Part shown: piece by piece, positions 1 to 5,084 of the stretch
How the letters are laid out: every line of letters begins with the position of its first letter
How positions within the stretch are numbered: position 1 is the first letter of the stretch
Source of the DNA: an uncultured Oribacterium sp.
Lineage (GTDB): Bacteria > Bacillota > Clostridia > Lachnospirales > Lachnospiraceae
DNA length: 7,415 bases
Direction: 5' to 3'
NCBI GenBank assembly: GCA_937927445.1
Contig: CALAOB010000142.1
Span: 1-7,415, forward strand
The notes under the pieces: model-generated
The model's database searches: none
The model's input: only the letters and a program-made list of their open reading frames with translations
Told to the model about the DNA's origin: nothing
Made by a program: the position numbers and the translations under genes

Positions 1-57
1 TCCTACAAGGTGGAATTTAGTCTTACAAACTGGAATTAGCTTTTACAACTGACCAAG
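1..57. repeat. Imperfect direct repeats, 20-nt period, possible IS end
   Basis: The word TACAA occurs at 4-8, 24-28 and 44-48, an exact 20-nt spacing. The first two copies continue as a TGGAATT(T)AG-type tail, and the third as CTGACCA with one base missing after TACAA. The stretch is AT-rich against a GC-rich background and has no gene. Evenly spaced repeats of about 20 bp are typical of the multiple terminal repeats of IS21-family elements, to which the IstA transposase binds, and the last unit ends in CA at 53-54 like many IS21 ends. No transposase is visible because the element, if present, would lie left of the window. The repeats are seen directly; the IS21 assignment is inference. Confidence 0.4.
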
Positions 58-64
58 GTTTCAG

Positions 65-102
65 AGGGCTCGAGGAGCGGCAGCTGCCGCTCCTCGAGCC
101 CT
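65..102 (-). terminator. Perfect 19-bp palindrome after the GH13 gene, probable transcript-end hairpin
   Basis: Bases 65-83 are the exact reverse complement of 84-102, so the RNA can form a very stable GC-rich hairpin. It begins four bases after the stop codon of the minus-strand GH13 gene. The position fits a transcription terminator or an mRNA 3'-end protector. Neither strand has a U-tract after the stem (minus strand continues CTGAAACC, plus strand GCTGTCAG), so it is not a canonical Rho-independent terminator. Confidence 0.6.
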
Positions 103-106
103 GCTG

Positions 107-2191
107 TCAGCCTTCCAGCTTCGGTTTCTTCGCGTAGTAGATCTTTCCGGTGTGTGCACGCATCTGCGATACGAGGATGCCATCCTCGCTGTGACGCTTC
201 GTGATGCCGACATTATAGCCCATGTCGTCGGTACGGAGGAGACGGCGGATCTCGACGTCGTCCTCGATCCCGGTCACCCAGGCCGGGATGTTCAGGGTCA
301 TCGCCTCTTCGCCGCAGTTCACGGCCATGATGGCGACCTCATCCTCATACTGTCTCGCATAGACCACATAGTTATGGCCGGCCATCAGCTTCATGAGGGC
401 GCCTCTCTTCAGCACCGGGTTACGCTTATGCATACCGCCGAGGTAATTATGGAACTCGATGAGCTCGAGATCCTCCTGTCCCCACGGGTACGGGTGGCGG
501 CAGTCCGGCTCGGTCCAGCCGGTCATGCCGGCTTCGTCGCCGTAGTAGAGGGTCGGTGCGCCCGGCCAGGTCATCTGCATCATCGCGCCCAGACGGTAGA
601 GTGCCGGGGAAACGCCGGCATCTGCCGCGGCCGAACCGCTCGACCCGATGCGGCCGACGGTCTGGTTCGTACGGGTCATGAAGCGGCTGTGGTCGTGATT
701 CGAGAGCTGGTTCATCGAGCAGAGAATCGAGTTCTCCGGCATGCGGGACATGTGGTAGAGGATCGCGTTGAAGAACATCTCACCGTCCCCGCGCATCGCC
801 TCGTTTTTCGCGTCGGAGTGCTTCTCCATACCGGTCAGGAACCAGGTCACCGGCTCCATGAAGGCATCGTAGTTCATGATGGTGTCCCACTCGTCCCCCT
901 GCAGCCAGCTGAACGGGTCGCCGTAATGCTCGGCGAGGATGATGGCGTTCGGGTTCGCTTCCTTCACCACCATACGGAACCTCTTCCAGAACATGTGGTT
1001 GTAGGTCGCGGAGTGTCCGAGGTCGGCGGCGACGTCGAGACGCCAGCCATCAACGTTATACGGTGCGCTCACCCACTTGCGTCCGATCTCGAGGATCGCC
1101 TCGGCGAGATCGCGGGAGCCCTCATAGTTCAGCTTCGGGAGGGTATCATTGCCCCACCACTTCTCGTAGCTGTTGTTGTTCGGCCAGGCTTCGTCACGAT
1201 TATCGCTGAACGCAAAATAATCGTGGTACGGGCTGTCCTTGCGCTGGTACGCACCCGCGGCATAAGCATTGGCCCGATCCTTATAGTTATAGAAGCCGGA
1301 ACGGTTCATCCACTTGTGGAAGGAGCCGCAGTGGTTGAAGACGCCGTCGATGATGACACGCATACCGCGGGCATGACAGGCCTCGACGAACTCGATGAAG
1401 AGCTGGTCGCTGGCCTCGAGGTTTTCACGGCTCGTGGTGCGGATCGAGTAGCGGGTCGCGCGGGCGTTGTCGTCCTCCCAGTCCTCGACGAGGGTGCCGC
1501 CGTCCTTCACGATCCTTCCGATATGCGGATCGATGTGGTCGTAGTCCTGCGCGTCGTACTTGTGGTTCGACGGAGACACGAAAAGCGGGTTGAAGTAGAT
1601 GACGCTGACGCCGAGGCGCTGGATATAGTCGAGCTTCGAGCGCACGCCGGCGAGGTCACCGCCGTAAAATCTGTGCACGTCGAAGGCCTCGACCGGCGCG
1701 TTCCAGTCCTGCACGCCACGCGCTGCCCGGCCGAGATAGATGTATTCGTTGTCGACGACGTTATTCGTCGGGTCGCCATCGCAGAAACGGTCGATGAAGA
1801 TCTGGTACATGATGGCCCCCTTCGCCCAGTCCGGGATATGGAAGCCCGGCATCAGGCGGTACGAGAGCTCGCGGTTCATGTCGTCGCAGACGCCGAGCCG
1901 GTTAAAATGCAGTCGCTCTGCGCCCTTCACGATGAAAAAGCTGTAGCTCTGGGTGGCCTGACCGACCATGACCTTATGCTCGTAATAGTCGAAGCGTGCG
2001 TCACTCTCGACGAGCTGCATCTTCGTGCTGCTGTTGGCTTCGTGGAAAAAGATATAGACGGCATCCACGTCCTGCCGTGCTGTCCGAAATCGGAGCGTAA
2101 CGGTATCTCCAGGATTCGGCTCCTCCGGGACACGGTAGCTGGCCGTTCCTGAGGTGTACAGTGCCTCCTGGTTAATCGTACTCTGGTTCAT
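107..2191 (-). CDS. GH13 alpha-glycosidase, neopullulanase/cyclomaltodextrinase type
   Basis: This 694-residue intracellular glycoside hydrolase should cleave alpha-1,4 (and some alpha-1,6) bonds in maltodextrins, cyclodextrins or pullulan fragments. The GH13 regions are complete: DGVFNH at 282-287, GWRLD at 382-386 with nucleophile Asp386, AEHYGD with acid/base Glu421, and SNHD at 497-500 with the third catalytic Asp500. LPKLN at 351-355 is the variant of the MPKLN signature of the neopullulanase group (GH13_20-like). Residues about 1-120 are a beta-rich N-terminal region that could be a CBM34-type domain, and residues after about 585 form the usual C-terminal beta domain. There is no signal peptide or membrane segment, so it should act on imported oligosaccharides. 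The ATG at 2191 has only a weak Shine-Dalgarno (AGGGAAG, 11 nt upstream). I saw no clear promoter or cre site upstream. The exact substrate cannot be read from the sequence. Confidence 0.93.
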   Translation of the reverse strand: MNQSTINQEALYTSGTASYRVPEEPNPGDTVTLRFRTARQDVDAVYIFFHEANSSTKMQLVESDARFDYYEHKVMVGQATQSYSFFIVKGAERLHFNRLGVCDDMNRELSYRLMPGFHIPDWAKGAIMYQIFIDRFCDGDPTNNVVDNEYIYLGRAARGVQDWNAPVEAFDVHRFYGGDLAGVRSKLDYIQRLGVSVIYFNPLFVSPSNHKYDAQDYDHIDPHIGRIVKDGGTLVEDWEDDNARATRYSIRTTSRENLEASDQLFIEFVEACHARGMRVIIDGVFNHCGSFHKWMNRSGFYNYKDRANAYAAGAYQRKDSPYHDYFAFSDNRDEAWPNNNSYEKWWGNDTLPKLNYEGSRDLAEAILEIGRKWVSAPYNVDGWRLDVAADLGHSATYNHMFWKRFRMVVKEANPNAIILAEHYGDPFSWLQGDEWDTIMNYDAFMEPVTWFLTGMEKHSDAKNEAMRGDGEMFFNAILYHMSRMPENSILCSMNQLSNHDHSRFMTRTNQTVGRIGSSGSAAADAGVSPALYRLGAMMQMTWPGAPTLYYGDEAGMTGWTEPDCRHPYPWGQEDLELIEFHNYLGGMHKRNPVLKRGALMKLMAGHNYVVYARQYEDEVAIMAVNCGEEAMTLNIPAWVTGIEDDVEIRRLLRTDDMGYNVGITKRHSEDGILVSQMRAHTGKIYYAKKPKLEG

Positions 2192-2350
2192 TTGCTTTAC
2201 TACTTCCCTACTGACTTATTCTCTGTGCCCGTTCCTCTGCCGGGACTTTCTGCAGTGTCTCCGATCGATGCCTGGCGGATATCCCCCTGCGCACAGGCCG
2301 TCGACACAGCAAAAGCAGCCTGGCAGATGCCAGGCTAACTGAAATTGAAA
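2192..2350 (-). other. Spacer between hpt and the GH13 gene
   Basis: This 159-nt non-coding stretch holds a hairpin just after hpt (2317-2336) and a second copy of part of it (GCCTGGCGGAT at 2270-2280 versus GCCTGGCAGAT at 2318-2328). No convincing -35/-10 pair was found on the minus strand, so the GH13 gene may use a weak or activator-dependent promoter here, or be read through from hpt. No small ORF with a good ribosome binding site is apparent. Confidence 0.5.
2311..2336 (-). terminator. Hairpin downstream of hpt, weak terminator candidate
   Basis: AGCCTGGCA at 2317-2325 pairs with TGCCAGGCT at 2328-2336, a 9-bp stem counted to a very small loop and realistically 8 bp with a 4-nt loop. 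On the minus strand the stem is followed by GC and then only four T's (2314-2311). It starts 14 nt past the hpt stop codon. It could end or attenuate the hpt transcript, but the short and offset U-tract makes it weak. Confidence 0.5.
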
Positions 2351-2881
2351 TTACTGATCGAACTCTACCACGCCGATAAACGGAAGGTTGCGGTAGCGCT
2401 GGTCATAATCGAGACCATAGCCAACCACAAACTCGTCCGGGATCTCGAAGCAGGAGTACTTCACCGGTACTTCCTTCTCGCGGCGGGACGGCTTGTTCAG
2501 CAGTGTACAGATCTCGATGGACAGCGGCTTCCGGTCGAGGAGCATCCTGCTCAGGTGGTTCAGCGTGTGTCCGGTGTCGATGATATCCTCGACGATCATG
2601 ACATGCTTGCCCTCGAGCGGCTCATCGAGGTCCTTCACGATCTTCACGATGCCGCTGGAGGTCGTGCCGCCGCCGTAACTGGAGACGGACATGAAGTCGA
2701 AGGATACATCCACGTCATGGATGCGCTTCGCGAGCTCACACATGAACATCGCGCCGCCCTTCAGGATGCAGATGAGGTGGAGGGACTCGCCCTTATAAGC
2801 CTCGGAAATCTGATCCGCAATTTCTGTGATACGTGCTTCGATCTGATCCTCCGGGATCAGGACTCTGACATGCTCAGCCAT
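2351..2881 (-). CDS. hpt: Hypoxanthine phosphoribosyltransferase
   Basis: This 176-residue cytoplasmic purine-salvage enzyme transfers the phosphoribosyl group of PRPP to hypoxanthine, and usually guanine, giving IMP or GMP. Length and motifs are those of the bacterial type I phosphoribosyltransferase family. They are LKGG at 40-43 (PPi loop), the flexible-loop region SSYGGGTTSSG at about 67-77, the PRPP-binding motif VMIVEDIIDTGHT at 94-106, a KPSRRE segment at 130-135, and the C-terminal FVVGYGLDYDQRYRNLP that shapes the purine pocket. The ATG at 2881 lies inside the end of tilS, an 8-nt overlap (ATGGCTGA). It has a strong AGGAG at 2890-2894 with an 8-nt spacer, so the two genes are almost certainly cotranscribed and may be coupled. 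The tilS-hpt pair is conserved in Firmicutes, where ftsH often follows. Here ftsH is not next. Confidence 0.96.
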   Translation of the reverse strand: MAEHVRVLIPEDQIEARITEIADQISEAYKGESLHLICILKGGAMFMCELAKRIHDVDVSFDFMSVSSYGGGTTSSGIVKIVKDLDEPLEGKHVMIVEDIIDTGHTLNHLSRMLLDRKPLSIEICTLLNKPSRREKEVPVKYSCFEIPDEFVVGYGLDYDQRYRNLPFIGVVEFDQ

Positions 2882-4019
2882 GATTTTTTCTCCTTTTTAC
2901 ACTGATAACCTCTCGATTCTCCTGTAGAATCAAGGTTTTTTTACGATACTCTGCGCTCATCCGGTACGGAAGGTCGAGATGCGCGCCGCCCGGCCCGAAA
3001 ATCAGGCGGTCGATGTCCCGGTAATGCACGGCACTCCAGTCCTTCTGCGGCGTTCCGATCCGGCGGAGCAGCTCGCTGTAGACGTACTGCCGCACGAGCT
3101 CCGGGTACGCCTTCAGCTCTGTCACGGGCAATGCAATCGACCTCAAAATCGTCGCCTCGACCGGGACTTCTGTCTCGGCCTCCACCCTGTCCTCTGCCAA
3201 TGCAGACGGCCTCGGGATTGTACTTTCGCCCAGGGTGTCCGACTCCGGTAACGGTACCGGAGACGCCGTCAGCGTTGCGTGCGCGTCCACGTACCGAAGC
3301 GCGAGCGCATGAAAGTACGCATCCGCCTCGCGAAGGAGCGCTGCGCTGTGCGCGATATGGGCGCTCGCCTCCGGGTTGATCTCGCGAAGCTCCGGCAGTA
3401 CCGTGCTGCGAATGCGATTCCGGGTGTAGTGCGGATCCGCGTTCGTCGAATCCGTCACGTACGCTATCTTATTCTGTTCAAGCCATTTCAGTATATCTTC
3501 TCTTTTTATGGAAAGCAATGGCCGAATCACGTGATTTCGCCGATTCTCCATGCCCGCGAGGCCGCGAAGGCCCGCGCCGCGCACGAGATTATGGAGGACG
3601 GTCTCCGCCTGATCATCGAGATGATGCGCCACCGCGATCCAGGCGGTGGGAGCCTCCAGCTGCTGCCGCGCGGCCTCGAGGGCCTCGTAGCGGAGGATGC
3701 GCGCGGCCTCCTCCAGACTGAGCCCCTGCTGCGCCGCGTACGCCGGAGCCGCGACATGCACCGCCTGAAACGGGATCTCGAGCTTCGCGCAGAGTTCCGC
3801 CGAAAACGCCTCATCGCGGTCCGCCTCCGCACCACGGATGCCGTGATGGACATGCACCGCCCGCAGCGTAAAGCCCATCCGCGCCTGCAGGGTGTGCAGC
3901 GCATACAGCAGGAAAACCGAGTCCGGACCACCCGAAAGCCCGACCACGACGCCATCGCCCGGCCGGATCAGCTGATTTTTCTCGATATATCGTTTGATTT
4001 CCAGCATAAGCGCATCCAT
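2874..4019 (-). CDS. tilS: tRNA(Ile)-lysidine synthetase, short form
   Basis: TilS uses ATP and lysine to convert the wobble cytidine of the CAU-anticodon tRNA-Ile to lysidine, so that it reads AUA as isoleucine. The N-terminal N-type ATP pyrophosphatase domain is intact: SGGPDS PP-loop at 29-34, HVHHGIRG at about 55-62, HHLDDQAET at about 131-139, then the family blocks LHNLVRGAGLRGL, RPLL, DSTN and RNRIR up to about residue 203. A linker domain follows, with a Pro/Glu/Ala-rich low-complexity stretch at about 248-298. The protein ends at 381 residues just after an LDLPYRMSAEYRKKTLIL segment. It therefore lacks the roughly 70-100 residue C-terminal domain of B. subtilis (about 470 aa) or E. 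coli (about 430 aa) TilS. The ATG at 4019 has AGGAG at 4026-4030 with a 6-nt spacer, preferred over the internal Met5. The gene follows divIC and overlaps hpt. Confidence 0.95.
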   Translation of the reverse strand: MDALMLEIKRYIEKNQLIRPGDGVVVGLSGGPDSVFLLYALHTLQARMGFTLRAVHVHHGIRGAEADRDEAFSAELCAKLEIPFQAVHVAAPAYAAQQGLSLEEAARILRYEALEAARQQLEAPTAWIAVAHHLDDQAETVLHNLVRGAGLRGLAGMENRRNHVIRPLLSIKREDILKWLEQNKIAYVTDSTNADPHYTRNRIRSTVLPELREINPEASAHIAHSAALLREADAYFHALALRYVDAHATLTASPVPLPESDTLGESTIPRPSALAEDRVEAETEVPVEATILRSIALPVTELKAYPELVRQYVYSELLRRIGTPQKDWSAVHYRDIDRLIFGPGGAHLDLPYRMSAEYRKKTLILQENREVISVKRRKNHG

Positions 4020-4025
4020 GCGAAG

Positions 4026-4030
4026 CTCCT
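4026..4030 (-). promoter_or_regulatory. tilS ribosome binding site
   Basis: AGGAG lies 6 nt before the ATG at 4019 and fixes that codon as the start rather than the in-frame Met5. It is only three bases past the U-tract of the hairpin upstream. Confidence 0.8.
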
Positions 4031-4033
4031 CTC

Positions 4034-4069
4034 AAAAACAAAGGCGGAGAAACCTGCGTCCCTCCACCT
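4034..4069 (-). terminator. Terminator-like hairpin between divIC and tilS
   Basis: Minus-strand bases 4069-4058 pair with 4053-4042 in a 12-bp stem with a GCAG tetraloop, followed by TTGTTTTT (4041-4034). Three pairs are U·G wobbles that exist only in RNA from the minus strand, so the structure is strand-specific. The shape is that of a Rho-independent terminator, yet it sits within the operon and ends three bases before the tilS Shine-Dalgarno. It may lower expression of tilS-hpt relative to upstream genes, or protect an RNA 3' end. Confidence 0.65.
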
Positions 4070-4070
4070 C

Positions 4071-4099
4071 ATTTTACTAAGTAATCTCTCACTTTTCAT
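4071..4099 (-). promoter_or_regulatory. Candidate sigma-A promoter for tilS
   Basis: On the minus strand ATGAAA (4099-4094, 4 of 6 matches to TTGACA) is followed after exactly 17 nt by TAAAAT (4076-4071, 5 of 6 to TATAAT). The expected start near 4064 would fall inside the 5' arm of the hairpin. Transcripts from this promoter would then escape the terminator that stops transcripts from upstream. The match is modest and could be chance in a locally AT-rich gap. Confidence 0.35.
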
Positions 4100-4400
4100 C
4101 CGGTTTGATGATGATTTCGTCCGGCAGCTTCAGTCCGAAGATCTCGCGGGCCTTCTCCATCGTGAATTCCTTCGTTTTTACGTAGACCTTTTTCTCTTCC
4201 AGCTCCTTACCGTGCTGCTCTTCGTCGGCGATAGCGGCATCGAGGCTCTCTTCCTGGGCCTGGTAATCCCGCTCCTGCTGTCGAAGTGTCTTGCCCCGGA
4301 TGTTGATGGCGATTGCAAGGAACAGCACTACGATCGTGATGCCGATGATCGCCAGACGGTTGCTGGATAGATTTTTACGCGGACGCTGTCTTCGTTTCAT
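4089..4400 (-). CDS. divIC: Septum formation initiator, DivIC/FtsB-like
   Basis: This 103-residue protein has the bitopic layout of the DivIC/FtsB/FtsL family: a short basic cytoplasmic tail (MKRRQRPRK), one membrane segment at about 16-34, and an extracytoplasmic Glu/Gln-rich coiled coil at about 38-72. It ends with a YVKTKEFTMEKAREIFGLKLPDE-type segment typical of the DivIC family. In Firmicutes DivIC pairs with FtsL and DivIB in the divisome and helps activate septal peptidoglycan synthesis. The start codon overlaps the rqcP stop by ATGA. The nearest AGGAG (4417-4421) is 16 nt away, too far to work alone, so translation is probably coupled to rqcP. Family assignment rests on topology, size, terminal motif and the rqcP-divIC-tilS context, because sequence conservation is low in this family. 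Confidence 0.88.
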   Translation of the reverse strand: MKRRQRPRKNLSSNRLAIIGITIVVLFLAIAINIRGKTLRQQERDYQAQEESLDAAIADEEQHGKELEEKKVYVKTKEFTMEKAREIFGLKLPDEIIIKPDEK

Positions 4401-4636
4401 AGATACTTAAAAAGGTCTCCTGCCTCTTCCTTATGTACAGTTTCCTGTACCGCCAGAACCTCTGCCCGGACGGATTTCTCACCGAAGCGGATCTCGATGA
4501 CGTCACCCACCTTCACATCGTAGGATGCGCGCTGTGGACGGTCGTTCACGAGTACTCTGCCTGCGTCGCAGGCTTCGTTCGCCACGGTGCGACGCTTGAT
4601 GAGTCTCGATACTTTCAGGTATTTGTCTAGTCTCAT
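4397..4636 (-). CDS. rqcP: S4-domain ribosome-associated quality control protein RqcP
   Basis: This 79-residue, Arg/Lys-rich protein consists mainly of an S4 RNA-binding fold at about 1-60. It begins MRLDKYLKVSRLIKRR, the hallmark of RqcP (YabO, Hsp15-like), followed by NEACDAGRVLVND and VKVGDVIEI. RqcP binds the obstructed 50S subunit with RqcH and peptidyl-tRNA, and drives the cycle that adds alanine tails to stalled nascent chains for degradation. The ATG at 4636 has AAGGA at 4643-4647 with a 6-nt spacer. That site directly follows the T-tract of the hup hairpin, so no independent promoter fits between them. The gene overlaps divIC by 4 nt. In spore formers yabP and yabQ usually lie between these two genes; here they are absent. 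Confidence 0.93.
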   Translation of the reverse strand: MRLDKYLKVSRLIKRRTVANEACDAGRVLVNDRPQRASYDVKVGDVIEIRFGEKSVRAEVLAVQETVHKEEAGDLFKYL

Positions 4637-4654
4637 GGAAATTCCTTAAAATAC

Positions 4655-4680
4655 AAAAGAGGCGGCCTCGCGGCCGCCTC
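4655..4680 (-). terminator. Rho-independent terminator after hup
   Basis: GAGGCGGCC (4680-4672 on the minus strand) pairs perfectly with its complement at 4667-4659 around a GCGA tetraloop. The 9-bp stem is followed by TTTTGTATTTT. It begins 5 nt after the hup stop codon. The stem is very stable but the U-tract is interrupted after four U's, so partial read-through into rqcP is plausible and seems needed for rqcP expression. Confidence 0.8.
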
Positions 4681-4685
4681 GGTGA

Positions 4686-4961
4686 TTAACCGTTGATCTT
4701 ATCCTTGAGGGCCTTACCAGCCTTGAATCTCGGAGCCTTGGAAGCCTCGATGTTCATGGTAGCACCAGTTCTCGGGTTTCTGCCCTCGCGAGCTGCTCTC
4801 TCAGCGACATCGAAGGTACCGAAGCCGATCAGCTGAACCTTATCGTTCTCAGCAAGTGCATCAGCGATGGTGTCAAATACGGCCTTAACAGCTGCATCTG
4901 CGTCCTTCTTGGAAAGGTCTGCGCTCTTTGCAACGGCTGCTACTAATTCAACTCTATTCAT
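4686..4961 (-). CDS. hup: HU-family nucleoid DNA-binding protein
   Basis: This 91-residue histone-like protein bends and compacts DNA as a dimer in the nucleoid. The family signature is clear: an alpha-helical N-terminal half (MNRVELVAAVAKSADLSKK), GFGTFDVAERAAREGRNPRTG at 46-66 with the intercalating proline Pro63 at the arm tip, and the C-terminal KAPRFKAGKALKD. The start at 4961 is set by homology and by a strong GGAGG (4970-4974) with an 8-nt spacer. The frame stays open for 36 codons further upstream, but that stretch is promoter and leader. The gene has its own near-consensus promoter and a terminator, which suits an abundant protein. Its base composition looks less GC-rich than mfd, as expected for a highly expressed gene with biased codons. 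Confidence 0.97.
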   Translation of the reverse strand: MNRVELVAAVAKSADLSKKDADAAVKAVFDTIADALAENDKVQLIGFGTFDVAERAAREGRNPRTGATMNIEASKAPRFKAGKALKDKING

Positions 4962-4969
4962 TTTGTTTT

Positions 4970-4974
4970 CCTCC
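4970..4974 (-). promoter_or_regulatory. hup ribosome binding site
   Basis: GGAGG with an 8-nt spacer to the ATG at 4961 decides the start. It rules out the longer upstream-open frame, which would run through the leader hairpin and -10 region. Confidence 0.85.
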
Positions 4975-4978
4975 ACGT

Positions 4979-5012
4979 GATTACGGGCAGATGTCGAAAA
5001 AAGCCCATAATC
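4979..5012 (-). promoter_or_regulatory. Stem-loop in the hup mRNA leader
   Basis: On the minus strand GATTATGGGC (5012-5003) pairs with GCCCGTAATC (4988-4979). This gives a 10-bp stem, one pair being U·G, around a 14-nt loop with a six-U run. It ends 4 nt before the GGAGG site and starts about 20 nt after the predicted transcription start. It may stabilise the mRNA or influence ribosome access. The wobble pair makes it specific to the minus-strand RNA. No known riboswitch or leader family is recognised. Confidence 0.6.
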
Positions 5013-5037
5013 TCCATATTTAAAAATTGACATAAAA

Positions 5038-5066
5038 AGTATAATCTCTGCGCCTCTGCATGTCAA
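5038..5066 (-). promoter_or_regulatory. Sigma-A promoter of hup
   Basis: TTGACA (5066-5061) and TATACT (5043-5038) on the minus strand are separated by exactly 17 nt. This is a 6/6 and 5/6 match to the vegetative consensus. The predicted start near 5031 gives a leader of about 70 nt before hup. It lies in the mfd-hup gap. Confidence 0.85.
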
Positions 5067-5084
5067 CAAAGAAACGGCTCCCGG

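Noticed and set aside
152..2152. A 666-codon open frame on the plus strand opposite the GH13 gene
   Set aside because: It mirrors the GH13 gene, has a repetitive Val/Arg/Leu/Asp/His-rich translation with no recognisable domain, and arises because the GC-rich real gene rarely uses codons whose complements are stops.
2192..2350. Riboswitch or catabolite-repression (cre) site in front of the GH13 gene
   Set aside because: No known riboswitch core and no convincing cre-like dyad was found; only the hpt hairpin and the duplicated arm stand out.
3279..4370. A 363-codon open frame on the plus strand opposite tilS and divIC
   Set aside because: It crosses two well-supported genes and their terminator, is Arg-rich, and shows no family motif; it is an antisense shadow.
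5027..5045. A plus-strand promoter from TTGACA (5027-5032) and TATAAT (5040-5045)
   Set aside because: The two hexamers are only 7 nt apart and no plus-strand gene follows; mfd lies there in the opposite direction.
4962..5069. Extending HU upstream by 36 codons
   Set aside because: The extension runs through the leader stem-loop and the -10 region, has no family similarity, and the GGAGG site with 8-nt spacing fits the ATG at 4961.
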